From Chionoecetes opilio (taxonomy: Eukaryota; Arthropoda; Malacostraca; Decapoda; Majidae): DNA of 64,000 nucleotides. Each line of letters starts with the position of its first letter. The first letter of the stretch is position 1. The notes under the pieces are model-generated. The model saw only the letters and a program-made list of their open reading frames with translations. It was not told where the DNA came from and did not search any database. Below are positions 1-9,888 of this stretch, piece by piece. The position numbers and the translations under genes were made by a program. The stretch is taken from the NCBI GenBank assembly GCA_016584305.1, contig JACEEZ010006452.1, forward strand, positions 24,280 through 88,279, written 5' to 3'.

Positions 1-90
1 ACGGCATTCAGCGAGTGAGTGGGTGGAGCCGAGCGGGTGGAGAAGGCCGCCGATGTGGTAGGTGGTGGGGGGGGTGCTGGCCGAAAACCA

Positions 91-190
91 GTACATCTTA
101 CTGTGCCACAGAAACTTGAATGAATAAAGAAACTAGAAGCGGGTAGAAGTGTTGCAAGTGTTTGTGAAGAATACAATTTTGTTTACCAGC
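91..190 (+). pseudogene. Remnant of a pogo/Tigger transposase N-terminal helix-turn-helix
   Basis: Read from position 97, the plus strand gives a short pogo/CENP-B type DNA-binding segment (LTVPQKLE, one in-frame stop at 121, then IKKLEAGRSVASVCEEYNF). The pattern of KLE, IKKLE, G.SVA.V..EYN is that of the psq/HTH domain that opens Tigger transposases. The stop and the lack of any continuation show a dead fragment. No TIR can be tied to it because it lies at the window edge. Confidence 0.6.
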
Positions 191-439
191 TATCAGCTGT
201 GAGCGGGCGATCCCCGCCCGGAACTCCACCCGCCTCGGAACCCCTCGCCCCTGTACATAATCCCTATTAGATTTAAGGTAAGCAACAATCTGCCTATTTC
301 ATAATTTCTATGCATAACTTATCATTTATATATATTTTGGTATGCACGGGTGTGAATGAGTATAAATGTACACCCGTACGGGTACGGACGGGAGATCGGA
401 TCGACCATAAATTTTTCCCATGGGTTATGTGCTACACCT

Positions 440-523
440 CCTGCACTACCGCGGTTCCCGGACTTTTGGGGTTCCCAGACCAGGCTAATCCCCTAATAGT
501 CCGGAAAATCGAGGGTTGAGTGT
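440..523. mobile_element. Right end of a Tigger-like F2 element
   Basis: The run from GGTTCCCGGACTTTTG to the terminal GAGGGTTGAGTGTA matches the ends of the F2 copies at 9156-9888 and 23809-24648, which also alternate 'cccgga' words and finish in a TA. Only this end is visible; the left end lies outside the window or is lost. Confidence 0.6.
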
Positions 524-708
524 AATACACACACAACTTGTTTGTGCATTTTGGAGCTAAGAGCGAGGTGTTCAGTGTTCACGTGTTGCTTCAAAACACC
601 AGGCTGGCTGTCCATGTCATCATTATATGGCATGGCGTGGTTACTTCGTTACCATAATATCATCAAAAAGAAGTCATTGCCTCAGACAGACAGGCGACGG
701 TAGAAGCA

Positions 709-729
709 GACACACACACACACACACAT
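709..729. repeat. (CA)n microsatellite
   Basis: About ten uninterrupted CA units. The bases from 524 to 776 otherwise show nothing I recognise. Confidence 0.9.
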
Positions 730-776
730 CCTGCTGCTTGGTTGATAAATTAATTATATATATGTATACATAATTT

Positions 777-1210
777 TTTTTTTTTTTTTATACATTGAAG
801 CCTATAGCGCCAGTAGACTATTTTATCATATGGAGGGCCGTGATGGATGGTCCTCCGCCCGTTGGTTGGCGCAGGCTGGATTTTTATAGTGACACCTGTG
901 ATGGTATAGGTGAGGGTCCGTTTTCTATGATGGTCTGCCCTCAGTTTGAAGGCACACGCTGCTACCTGTTGTCCCATCGCCACTTGAAATCGCAGGCGAC
1001 GGAACAGGAATGCAGCATGTGGGTTGCTTTGGCCACTCAACGATGGATTTTCAGTTGCTCCTTGGTGGGACTTGAACTCGGGACCTTGTGCTCACCTCCC
1101 AGGCTGTTGTTGACCACGTTAAAGATGGCCGAAAGAGTTGTGTCCCCGGATTCGAACTTGGGACATCGAGCTCACCACTCCAAGACGCTAACCACTCGGC
1201 CACCGCCTCC
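777..1210 (-). mobile_element. tRNA-derived SINE, minus strand
   Basis: On the minus strand this begins with a tRNA-like head: the A box GGCCGAGTGGTTAGCG lies near 1185-1205 and the B box AGTTCGAATCC near 1148-1160. A tRNA-unrelated body follows, then an A-tail seen here as poly-T at 777-791. The body shares words with the shorter SINEs at 13395-13744 and 28672-29031 ('cctatagcgcc', 'gatggtcctcc', 'ggatttttatagtgac') but is longer, so it is a related subfamily. A plus-strand open frame across it (795-1265) is spurious. Confidence 0.8.
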
Positions 1211-1606
1211 GAGATATCAGGCGCCTAGAATTGAAACGGCACAAGTGCCACTTTTAAAAAACTGAGAAAAACGAGCTTAAAGTTTAATCTAAGAAAATCA
1301 AGATATGAAACGGCACAAGTGCCACTTTTTATCAATGAAAAAAATGCACCTAAAATGTTTTCAAAGTAAATCAGCAACAAATGAAGATATTGTAATGGGG
1401 TTTGTTTTATTAGAAAGGTGTTGCATTCTAGAATTTTTTTTAATGTTCTGAAAAAAATCGGCTGGTGCGCAGGCTGGTGGCATTATGTTCAAAGCTCAGG
1501 GACCATTCATTTTTTTTTTTTTTTATTTTTTATTTTTTATTTTTATACATTCAATATGCAATAGTTGTTAATGTTTTAGCTCTTAAACACTAATTTAATG
1601 CAACAT

Positions 1607-2380
1607 CTAATAATTTCTGTAGTAACTGATCTTCACTGTGTTTACCGTAGGGTGTTCCTTGACCATTCTAGCAACGTACAATTCGTATAAACTGGTCAGG
1701 TTCAGTTCTGTAGACAGGTATTTCCTGTGGGGGGACTTGGCTCGGGTGTAGTGTGACCCAACAGTAGGCATAGATTTAATGTGTTCACGGACACACTCAA
1801 CAACTTCCTCGGTTTTTTTTGTGGCTGTTGGCTGTCTTACCCGCTTGTCTGGCACAGGTGTTCCTAACTTTGTCAGTTTTTCAATAACAGTGCACACTCG
1901 TCTTGCTGTTATTCCAAATATAGATAAGAACCCTGCCTTGCATACTGTGTACTCCACATCATTATACATCACTGTATACATCACTGTCTGGGTGCGTGTT
2001 GGGGCTTCGTCATCTAGCGGTTTCCTGCGCCTCTTAACTAGTACCGAGTGAACAAGCCTCTGAAGGTAGGCTGTCTGTTTGTCATAGGAAGCAAGATCCC
2101 AAAAGCTTTTAAACACTACACTGATCACTGGCATGGTAACTTTCACAAAACATCCATCGCGGCAAGGTGGACCAATCTTTTTCTCTGCTACCACTTTCCT
2201 GGTGGAAACACTTTTATATTCCTTTCCTGAATCACGCGCCATTTTTGCTTTTACCCTCTTCCATTCCTGTTCAGTACGCAGCCTTTTGTGTGAACGGGAA
2301 GGGCGTGGCTCATTTTCCACCACCTCTACACTTTCACCAGACACTGGTTCACTACCATCATCAGCCATGGTGCACAACAC
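1607..2380 (-). CDS. Transposase-like protein, N-terminal half, intact ORF
   Basis: This is a 257-residue open frame inside the 1218-2850 element. It starts MLCTMADDGSEP; the second methionine, four codons in, is as likely to be the true start. The N-terminus is acidic, followed by a basic stretch (RPSRSHKRLRTEQEWKRVKA). Further on are a CRDGCF motif, a conserved-looking FWDLASYDKQTAYLQRL block, VKRRRK, and a C-terminal part with GTPVPDKRVRQP and SHYTRAKSPHRKYLS. From memory this layout (Cys pair, 'YDKQ', 'HYTR....KYL') belongs to a widespread arthropod family of transposon proteins that normally continue into a much larger C-terminal region. Here the frame stops soon after KISYYRNY. It may be a truncated relic still open by chance, or a retained DNA-binding protein. 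Confidence 0.6.
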   Translation of the reverse strand: MLCTMADDGSEPVSGESVEVVENEPRPSRSHKRLRTEQEWKRVKAKMARDSGKEYKSVSTRKVVAEKKIGPPCRDGCFVKVTMPVISVVFKSFWDLASYDKQTAYLQRLVHSVLVKRRRKPLDDEAPTRTQTVMYTVMYNDVEYTVCKAGFLSIFGITARRVCTVIEKLTKLGTPVPDKRVRQPTATKKTEEVVECVREHIKSMPTVGSHYTRAKSPHRKYLSTELNLTSLYELYVARMVKEHPTVNTVKISYYRNY

Positions 2381-2496
2381 TCAAGTTCTATAAGAAAAAA
2401 GCAAGAAATCACGGAGCTCTACAGATCACCTCGAGGAATTTCGCGCTCCACAGTAAACATTGTGTACTAGGTCTGAGGCGGGATGGAAACAGCACG

Positions 2497-2605
2497 CTCA
2501 TTGGCTCAGAGGACTGCCAGTTGCCCTGATTGGCTCGGCGTCTACTCGATGAAGTATGAGCGTTCTCATTGGGCCGTGGCGAAGTGGCGAAACCATTGGC
2601 CAATA
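2497..2605 (-). promoter_or_regulatory. CCAAT-box cluster upstream of the transposase-like ORF
   Basis: Four ATTGG (inverted CCAAT) words lie at 2500, 2529, 2568 and 2595, spaced 27-39 bp, with an abutting CCAAT at 2600. They are 120-225 bp upstream of the start of the minus-strand ORF, inside the transposon, in a locally GC-richer stretch. This is a typical NF-Y type promoter arrangement; the role is inferred. Confidence 0.5.
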
Positions 2606-2857
2606 TTCCGGAGTTAAAGAGACGGTGAGACTTGTGTCATTTCTACACAAAGCGGTTGCAGATCTCGGGCGAGGGAAGCGTACAGACAACAAATTATGGT
2701 TTTCTATGGGAATTTCAATCCTCTTGCAGTACACGAAAGACCTAAATCCACTCTTGTTGTAAGATAGAGCTACGTCTATTGTAGCGAGAGGTGGTGAAAA
2801 CTAATTTTTGGCTGGGGTGGCGCTTGTGCCGTTTCAATTCTAGGCGCCTGATATAAT

Positions 2858-2932
2858 CTCTACCTATTCAGGATCCTAATAGAATTATCCGAAGTTTGAA
2901 TTATACGGGTTCGAATTAGAGAGGTTTTACTG
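2858..2932. mobile_element. Right end of a Tigger-like F9 element
   Basis: The words 'gaagtttgaattata' and 'ttcgaattagagagg' followed by TTTTACTG match the right end at 27820-27862. The 1218-2850 transposon is inserted just to the left. From 2933 to 3118 I recognise nothing. Confidence 0.5.
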
Positions 2933-3118
2933 TTGTACAAATCATGATCTTGAAAAAATATTATGGCCTAATGAAATTCAAATGACAATAACAAATTCTG
3001 GATACTTAAAAATCCTTATAGAATGATATAATTATGCAGATGTCTGTGGCCTGGTCAATTGTAAACTGAGGAAGGGCACAGGAAGTGCTAATGTTACTCT
3101 GGGGGGCATGTGGCACAC

Positions 3119-3304
3119 CAGGGATGTAGTGGGAATAGGAGTTTGCTTACATGTACTTGAACAGTACTTGAAAGTACTTCATTTTTTAAGTACATTTGGA
3201 GCAAGTACAAGTACTTTGGTTTTTAAAATGTCAAGTACAAGTACGTACTCAAAATTCTGTAGACAAGTCCAATTACCAAGTACAAGTACTTGTACCCAAG
3301 CCTG
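3119..3304. mobile_element. hAT-like MITE
   Basis: The segment starts CAGGGATGTA and ends CCCAAGCCTG, and is packed with inverted and direct copies of AAGTACAAGTACTT, the subterminal motif style of many hAT elements. The eight bases flanking each end do not match, so no target duplication is claimed. Confidence 0.55.
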
Positions 3305-3498
3305 GTCTTAGTGGATAGTTATGCAAAGAGCAGACAGACAGACAGACGTGCTGCTATTTCTCAAAGTGGGGAAGAGGTTGAGGAGGGAGAGGGGAGGCCT
3401 TTCCAAGTGTGGTGTGAGTGAGGCAGAAAGCAGGGTGTGGGCCCCGCAGGCAGGAGCAGAGTGCCAAGGCTGTGGGTGTGTGTGTTTGGTGACAGCAT

Positions 3499-4207
3499 TC
3501 AAGTGATGAACATCCAATGAGACTGTTCGTCGCCGGCGGGTGTGATGATGCCTTGGCCCGCCATGGAGTCTTGTTTCGACTTGACAACTTCTTGAAAAGC
3601 AAGACCTGCCTTCAGCGAAGCACTCCTGAGGTCCTCTTTCTTCACCAGCACTTCCCTGTATTCCCTCAGAAAGTATGCTTTGGCGTCGGCAGGTGACGTC
3701 GTGCTATTAAGCGGAAGCGTTGATGTGACTGGAGGCGGAATGGGGATCTGTGCGGCGGCGCCGGGCTCATCCAATGTGCTCTTGCGGCTTATCGAGCCGA
3801 TATCTTGCGGCTTATCCTCCACCGAAGACTGGGAGTTGGGGGGTAGCTGTAGAGTGCGCTCAAGCGTTTGCAGCGTCTCTAGGGACAGGCACATACCGCA
3901 GCTGGGTAAGTTGCTTGGCCTGTGGCAAACTCGACAAATCCACCATCGCAGCATGGTTATTCCAGCATTGTCTCCATATTCGGGAAAATTGGAACGTGAC
4001 AGTCGATGAGAGAACTGGTGGGGGCTGGGCGGATGGTTTTGGTTGTGCTGGCGTAGCCGGGTGGCCGCGGGAGAGCAACATTGAGGCACCTGGGCCCGTG
4101 GGAGGTCCGCTGGGGGTAGCGGTGGGCGGAGGCATAGCGAGACTGGTCAGGAACGCTTTAAAATGCTCTGCTTCTTCCTCGCGATGTCTTTTATCCCCGT
4201 CTCCCAT
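3499..4207 (-). pseudogene. Unrecognised minus-strand reading frame with a frameshift
   Basis: Two overlapping minus-strand frames look like parts of one protein. The first opens at ATG 4207 (MGDGDKRHREEEAEHFKAF) and is rich in Pro and Ala down to about 4010. The second carries on to a stop at 3499 with WWICRVCHRPSNLPSCGMC, a possible CxxC...CxxC zinc site, then a Ser/Thr/Pro-rich linker and a charged end (AKAYFLREYREVLVKKEDL). A one-base frame change near 3985-4030 would join them. No homologue is recognised. The 4207 end faces the zinc-finger gene across a GC-rich region, suggesting divergent transcription. It could be a real gene with a sequencing error, an unannotated splice, or a pseudogene. 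Confidence 0.4.
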
Positions 4208-4209
4208 CC

Positions 4210-5010
4210 ATTGTTACAAGGCCATCAAATGTATTGAGTGGGACGGCAGCGGCGGTGCAGCTTCCTGTGGTAAGCCAGGTGGGCTGCCGGGAAGGGTGGA
4301 GGAGGGAGGCGGGGTGTGGAGTCGCCAGCCAGCTGTGCCGCAGCCGCTGGAGGCGAGGCGGGGGTCTGCTGCTGCTGTGGCTGCCGTTTGCTACCTTTTG
4401 ACATCGCAGTTTACTGTGTCCTTATAATGTGCAGACCAACACCTCAACAGCTCGGATTGGCTGAAAGGAAAAGGATACTATGGACAGCGAAGGAGTCTCT
4501 GTGCGGGGTGTGGAAGGGTGGCTGGGCTGGGTGGCAGGGTGGTGACGGGGCGAGGAGGGTTGGCAGGGTGGCAGGGTCGCTTCCTTCTCAGCCGTCGGGT
4601 CAGAGGTCACACACCATACGAGGGGAGCGTTGCATTCCTTAGTCCTCGCACTCTTGCCACTGGACACCAATGAAAAGCGTGCAGCACTGTCCCCGTCACT
4701 ACCTACGTCACGACACAGGCACTGCAATCCTAGGGTACGTAGGAGCAGTGTACAGGGAACAGGGCCTGCGGTGAGGTGTGGGTGTGTGTACTGGTTCCCG
4801 CTGATCAGAAGGGGCAGGGAAACACGTTGAAGTAATTGTAGGTTCTTATATTACGGATTAACCCTAGTACAGACAGGAGTGATACAAGGTTACGTGATGC
4901 CGTGGCGGGAACGGGAGAGACTGAGGTGGCATGGTGGCATGGGGTGCTGCTGTCAGGCGTACAAATACTATCTCACATAGGTGGCGTGTCTCTTTGTGTC
5001 CTGACTGTCA
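4210..5010. promoter_or_regulatory. GC-rich block between two divergent reading frames, candidate shared promoter
   Basis: This stretch is clearly GC-richer than its surroundings. It holds an ATTGG box at 4456 and a CRE-like TACGTCA at 4704-4710, plus G-rich short direct repeats (ggtggcagggt) at 4510-4580. It lies between the 5' end of the minus-strand frame (4207) and the splice acceptor of the zinc-finger exon (5021-5022). Open frames across it on both strands are products of base composition. Confidence 0.4.
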
Positions 5011-5166
5011 CCACTGTTGCAGGTGCTGAGGTTACAGTCCAAGCCGGCTGCTCCGCCCGGCACTGACCCGACTCGCTCCGCATCCCCGAGGGTTCCCGCT
5101 GGACCGGTCATCACGTGTGCTGGCGAGAGTATTGCTGCGGTGGAGGTTGTGGGGCCGGGCAGCAGC

Positions 5167-5688
5167 ATGAGTGGTCGGGAACTGCAGGATCAGTCTGCCT
5201 CGGGTGTGGGGAGGCAGAGGTGTGATGGCAAGAATTACCTGAAAGCAGGCAGCTCAGGCCACAAGGCAGACAGTGAGCTGAAGTGCCAGCAGTGTGACAA
5301 AACATTCAAATACAAGAGTCAGCTTGAGAGACATTCCTTGACGCATAGTGGTGTTAAGAATTATGAATGTCTACAGTGTGGAAAAAGGTTTACTAGAACG
5401 AGTTCCCTCACCACACACACCAAGACGCACAGTGATGTTAAGAATTATGAATGTCTAGAGTGTCTAAAAAGGTTTACTTTTAAGAATTCCCTCACCACAC
5501 ACACCAAGACACACAGTGATGTTAAGAATTATGAATGTCTAGAGTGTCGAAAAAGGTTTTATTCCAGTTCAAATCTCAATGAACACACCTTGAGTCACAC
5601 TGGCTATAGGAAATTTAAGTGTGATATTTGTAGCAAGAGTTTCAAGAGAAAGAGTCATATTGCCAAGCACATGAAGATCCACTTTTGA
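5167..5688 (+). CDS. C2H2 zinc-finger protein, terminal exon
   Basis: The frame ends in five tandem C2H2 fingers. Finger 1 begins KCQQCDKTF; fingers 2-4 share the linker 'T(K)TH-S-D/GVKNYECL.C'; finger 5 is CDICSKSFKRKSHIAKH, ending MKIHF. The linkers are HSGVKNYEC/HSDVKNYEC rather than the classical TGEKPY, and fingers 2, 3 and 4 are near copies, pointing to recent internal duplication. I chose ATG 5167 (MSGRELQDQ): the frame is open further up, but a polypyrimidine-AG acceptor ends at 5022, so 5023-5166 may be coding if an upstream exon supplies the start. A sequence-specific nuclear DNA-binding role is inferred from the fold. No gene symbol is justified. Confidence 0.85.
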   Translation: MSGRELQDQSASGVGRQRCDGKNYLKAGSSGHKADSELKCQQCDKTFKYKSQLERHSLTHSGVKNYECLQCGKRFTRTSSLTTHTKTHSDVKNYECLECLKRFTFKNSLTTHTKTHSDVKNYECLECRKRFYSSSNLNEHTLSHTGYRKFKCDICSKSFKRKSHIAKHMKIHF

Positions 5689-5865
5689 GGTGGTGTGTTT
5701 TGTGGACAAGTGTGGTTGTACCCGTGCCTGTGGGAGTGTGTCCTGTGTGGCAATGGGTGGTGGTGGTGGGCAGTGTGTTACATGTGTGGTGGCAGCCGTG
5801 CCCTTGTGTTCTGTGAGGGAGTAATGGTCCCAGCAGTTGTTGGGTTGGCAGTGCAGTTGTGACTC

Positions 5866-5871
5866 AATAAA
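5866..5871 (+). terminator. Polyadenylation signal of the zinc-finger gene
   Basis: AATAAA lies 178 bp after the stop codon and is followed at once by a GT-rich downstream element (tgtgtgtgtgcttgg). The 3' UTR is short and G/T-rich. Confidence 0.8.
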
Positions 5872-5890
5872 TGTGTGTGTGCTTGGTAAA

Positions 5891-6805
5891 ACCTTTGTTT
5901 GTGTATATCTTCAGGGTTGAAGTCACACTTGTTTGGTCATTTCCTTTTCTTACCACAATCAGAGCTCTCTTTGCCTTCAGTTACCTCACCAATAGTCCTC
6001 TTTTACCTTTTTTACTTTTAGAGTGGGATAGACAGTTGGTGGGAAAGAAGAACTAGAAAGAAGTTAAAATAAAAGGAAGAAGAAAGAGAAAAACAGACAA
6101 TGTTAAGCCTTGCTAAACATTGAGTTTTGTATACTAATACGTGTTCATCAGTGTAACCAGTAAGTTATACATTTGAATGAAATTCAATCAACTACTGGCT
6201 TCACCATCACCATCACAACTACCCAATCCTACATCATATTAAGGTTTTTTTGCTCTTATCATAAATAAGGAAGTAGAAAGAAGAAAAAGATAAAGAAACC
6301 AAAGACAGTGAAACATTCATCGCATATGAGTGTAAAATCCCCCAATATTTACGTTAATTCCGCTCACTGTGGGTAAAAACTCCTTTGAGGGGGTGCGACT
6401 CCTGTCCGTGGACTCAGGCTGGACAACTAAGTGCCACATTTACCATAAATGTAACTGAAAGTTAAAAACTTATGTGAAAAGATAAGTAGCAAGGTGTAAA
6501 GTTTTAGATCTGAGAGTTTTATGTTAGATGTTTAGTATGAATTCTTTTAGAGTTTTGTTTATTTTACAGTACTTATATGAGGTTCATCACTCCAACTATT
6601 TAAATGACTATGACACAAAACAAAACAGAAGGTGAGACTTCAATTTCAGGACAGGAATGGCTAGGGTTCGATCCCTGCTGTCCAGCTCCAGCAGTCAAAG
6701 GACCTGTCTCCTTGTTGGTCATTTCTTTGCTCGGCTAAAGTACCTTCTGTTGTAGAATAACATGAGTTTACTTAGCCACTCCAACAATTATGGTGGATGT
6801 AGGTA
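5891..6805. other. AT-rich intergenic stretch, no gene seen
   Basis: It contains purine-rich runs (6050-6095, 6270-6300) and a B-box-like ggttcgatccc at 6665 that might be a decayed SINE. No reading frame of note. Confidence 0.5.
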
Positions 6806-7663
6806 CACGGCCACCTCGATTTACGAATGGGTTACGTTCCTGAAAAACTGTTTGTAAATCGAAAATTCGTAAATCGAATGTATTTTTCCCATTTAACCCC
6901 ATTATTTAATTTGAGATACATTCCTACGAACAATAATCACATCCATAGAATGTCATAAACTGCTATAAAAGGCAGGAACTCTACTCTTACGTGCGCTGAC
7001 AAGTCAGAGAGGTTAACAGGGTGGGTTGGAGCATTGTCGAGGAGGAGCAGTGCCTTATGAGAGATGTTCTTCTGAGAGCAGTACCTCTCCACTGCAGGGC
7101 AAAAGTAATTGGTGAACCAGTCCTCAAATAAATATCTGTTGGTCCATGCCTTCTTGTTAGAACGGTATATGACTGGTAACGTAGCCTTAACATGACCTTT
7201 TAGGGCCCGTGGGTTTTTAAGAGTGATGAATTAGCAGAGGTTTCTCTAGTGTTATGGCTTTTCTGGCTTTCTTAGGTTTAGGACCACCCACACTAGCACT
7301 GGCACCATGCTTGGGAGGCATTATTCACTGAAATAATCACTGAAATGTCTGATTATACACAATAATGTTCATAAACACAGCACGACCGGTCGGAGAATAT
7401 GTAAACAAACAATCTTGAGCGTCCCCGCGTGTGGATGTGCTGAGCCAATGGTTCTGTTTACTGAACTTTTTACAATATTTAGGTGCTATAAATATTCTTA
7501 CTATTTATGTATTAATTTTTTTTTTTTTTTTTGTTAATGAATTTACGAACTTTTGTTCGTAACTTTGAATTATTCGTGTGTAAACCGAATTTTGGGACAA
7601 AATAATTTTGTTCGTATCTTCGAAAATTCGTAAATAGAGTGTTCGTAAATCGCGGTATGAGTG
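6806..7663 (-). mobile_element. Tigger element F7, internally deleted
   Basis: The left end CACGGCCACCTCGATTTACG and the reverse complement of the right end (CACTCATACCGCGATTTACG) form an imperfect TIR flanked by TA on each side. The interior holds two separate pieces of a Tigger transposase on the minus strand. At 858 bp it is far shorter than an autonomous element (usually over 2 kb), so it is non-autonomous. Confidence 0.85.
6985..7321 (-). pseudogene. Tigger transposase with internal deletion (N-terminus joined to DDE core)
   Basis: On the minus strand an ATG at 7321 opens MPPKHGASASVGGPKPKK...KAITLEKPLLI, the usual basic Tigger N-terminus. After a short junction, a second frame from about 7199 gives VKATLPVIYRSNKKAWTN, LFEDWF and ALLLLDNAPTHP. 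This is part of the DDE catalytic domain; LLLLDNAP.HP contains the second catalytic Asp region. The HTH/CENP-B domains and the rest of the core are deleted, so it cannot make an active enzyme. Confidence 0.8.
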
Positions 7664-8500
7664 TAGTGTTAAGTAACAGGAACTACCTCGTGTAGGTCTC
7701 ACGGCCTCTTGTAGCTTCCTCATTTTCTTATGTTCTTATGTTTCTTAACTGTTTGTTGTGTCGACATCTGTTAGTTAATATTTCATAGAATTCAGATCTA
7801 TGTTTGTGTGTACATTGGCAATGGTCAAGGTTTATTTAGATGTAGGAATGTTTTTTTAAACCATCCATGTTCAGTGTTATTTTTGTTCGATATTGAATCT
7901 AATTGTTATCATCTAAAGTATTAGTTAACCTAATTAACCTTAACCTATTAGTTGCCCCCCCCCCCCCCCTCCATTATGTCCCACAGCCCACATATCTGCA
8001 GATCTAAATACGTATACAAAACATTTTCCCATATGGCATAGGACCCCATGAATTGGTTGGTATAGATATTGGGTACTGTAGAATTCTCTAATAAAATATT
8101 TTTCAAACAGCTCATTTTTGTTTGAGCCAAGATAAGTTTTCTTCTTTCTGTTTTAACGTCAATTTTTCCCATATTTTATAAGGTTAGACGGCCGATGATA
8201 CGCTTCCAACTATATCTGTTGCCTCAACATAAGGTACAGAAGCTTCTTTAGATTGTTTTGTCATTGAATATCAAATTAGTTCAATATATCCCTCCTGAGG
8301 CCTAAAAATGCCCCTAAAAATGCTTGATTTACGAAATATTTCCCCCCAGCTGTAGAGGCCTGAGAAAGTGTCTATAGCAGATTTTCTATAATTTTAATTT
8401 TACCCTGATCTACAGGATCTAAAGATCTGATCTAATGGAAAAATATCACTTTATTTATCTTGCTATCACCAGGAGTGTTATTTTTCAGTTTTGATAATAC
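7664..8500. other. AT-rich stretch with a poly-C tract
   Basis: A run of about 16 C lies near 7954-7970. No gene or element is recognised. Confidence 0.5.
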
Positions 8501-8502
8501 AG

Positions 8503-9155
8503 GGAGGTCCCGAAGATACGAGCAGTTAGGTTCCACCTGGCATACTCGTAAAGCGAAATCTCGTATAGCGAAATACATAACTAATGGTAAAATATAGGTT
8601 TGGTTCCAGGACCCCATCAAAGACATGTTTTTCAAGCTAAAATAAACTACCAAACACAACAAACACACAGCGTCTATATTACCCACACTGTACTACCTAT
8701 TCTGTAGAAAAAGCATTCTGAAAGAGAAAATAGCACACAAAATAACATAACTGCACATTAATTAAACATAAAACTGCAAGCAAAAAAGACGTTGTACTGT
8801 AGGGGACGCCGCGTGATGCAAGAGAGGGTAGTGTAGTGGTCCCAAGGTTGCGGCTGCACACCTTGGTGTGAAAATATAGGTAAAACACAGTAAAATTGTG
8901 AAATAAATGAGAAATAATCACAAACACAACCAGACCGTGTAGCTATGTTGGGAGGTAAACAGTGACTGACGCTACATCAGGGATTTGGCACACTCGCCCA
9001 CGACTGTTCGGGACTGGTATTAGGAAAGGTAGTAAGTATCCAGGCTCGCTCATTACTGCTTGGTATGCTGTGAAATATCATTATTCTAGGTGAATGTAGA
9101 CATATAATCACATTTTAATTGCTATTATTCATACATGAGTAAAGATATAAAAATA
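8503..9155. mobile_element. Tigger-like F8 left end and decayed body
   Basis: CAGGGAGGTCCCGAAGATAC after a TA, with 'ctcgtaaagcgaaatctcgtatagcg' type words, is the style of the Tigger termini in this window. No matching right end is found. The words from 8890 to 8995 (tgaaataaatgagaaataatcac, accgtgtagctatgttggg) recur at 20255-20340 inside F3, so the body is shared between families. Confidence 0.45.
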
Positions 9156-9769
9156 CACACAAACCTCGATTTCCCGGACTAATAGGGGGGAGCACTGGTC
9201 CGGGAACCGCAAAAGTCCGGGAATTGCAAGTAAAAAAAAAAAAAAAAAAAAAAGTCCGATGCCATTACCCACCCCCGGACGTTTATCCTACTCTAGTATT
9301 TACTGTCCGGCAACCGACAATATCAACTACCTCGCCGCGGACTTTAACGTCCGCTGAGCATGCTGCCACCTGGCGGGAGGCAGCAGAAAGTGTTCAATAG
9401 TCTCAAGAGACGTTCCTGCACCAGGGGCAGTGGGGGTCAGGGGACTAACAGAGGCTGTGCAGGTGAACTGTGAGTGTCGTGTGCCGAAATGTAAACAATA
9501 CGACCGCTGAGCATGCTGCCACCTGGCGGGAGGCAGCAGAAAGTGTTCAATAGTCTCAGAAATGTTCTTGCACCAGGGGCAGTGGGAGTCAGGTGACTGA
9601 CGGAGGCTGTACAGGTGAACCGTGAATGTTGTGTGCCCAAATGTAAACAATACGACCGCTGAGCATGCTGCCACCTGGCGGGAGGTGCGGACACTGACCA
9701 GGGGTGACAGGAGACGCTCGGACCGCCGGACAACTTGGTCAATTTACGAATAGGACCAGGCATTTCCAC

Positions 9770-9814
<45 letters not shown>

Positions 9815-9888
9815 TCCGAGACTGACATATCCCCGGACCTCGGATTTTGTCCGGCAAATCCGATATCCGGGAAATCGAGGTTTGTGTG
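9156..9888. mobile_element. Tigger-like F2 element, copy a
   Basis: The TIR CACACAAACCTCGATTTCCC is perfect over about 20 bp at both ends, flanked by TA. Inside are two A-runs and a two-unit minisatellite of LINE origin (9366-9690). There is no transposase, so it is non-autonomous. The same architecture is seen, in the other orientation, at 23809-24648. Confidence 0.85.
9366..9690 (-). repeat. Minisatellite, about 152 bp unit, derived from a LINE C-terminus
   Basis: The words 'ccacctggcgggagg' recur at 9366, 9519 and 9671. On the minus strand each unit encodes pieces of a peptide with HCPWC and ETIEHFLL, the pattern of the Cys-rich segment at the C-terminal end of some LINE reverse transcriptases, but the frame changes from unit to unit. 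It is a fossil, not a gene. Confidence 0.75.

Larger units (their letters stand above)
1218..2850 (-). mobile_element. TIR DNA transposon, 1.63 kb, internally deleted
   Basis: The ends form an inverted repeat of about 35 bp with one mismatch, each starting CAGGCGCCTAGAATTGAAAC. The copy is flanked by ATAT on both sides (1214-1217 and 2851-2854), a candidate 4 bp target duplication. A part of the TIR (GAAACGGCACAAGTGCCACT) is repeated directly inside the left end at 1306-1326; its GGCAC/GTGCC arms look like a transposase-binding site. The single gene runs on the minus strand (1607-2380). The few hundred bases after it are AT-rich and non-coding, so the catalytic part of the transposase is missing. 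A 4 bp TSD recalls Sola-type elements, but I cannot assign a superfamily. Confidence 0.8.

Noticed and set aside
795..1265. 156-codon plus-strand frame
   Set aside because: It is the reverse side of a tRNA-SINE and a transposon end.
3750..4427. 225-codon plus-strand open frame
   Set aside because: It is antisense to the better minus-strand frame in GC-rich sequence, with no domain and Gly/Cys-rich random composition.
5017..5166. Upstream start of the zinc-finger protein at 5017
   Set aside because: The codon there is TTG and overlaps a splice acceptor. ATG 5167 or a start in an upstream exon is more likely.
6660..6675. tRNA gene or SINE by the ggttcgatccc box
   Set aside because: No A box at the right distance and no tRNA fold can be drawn.
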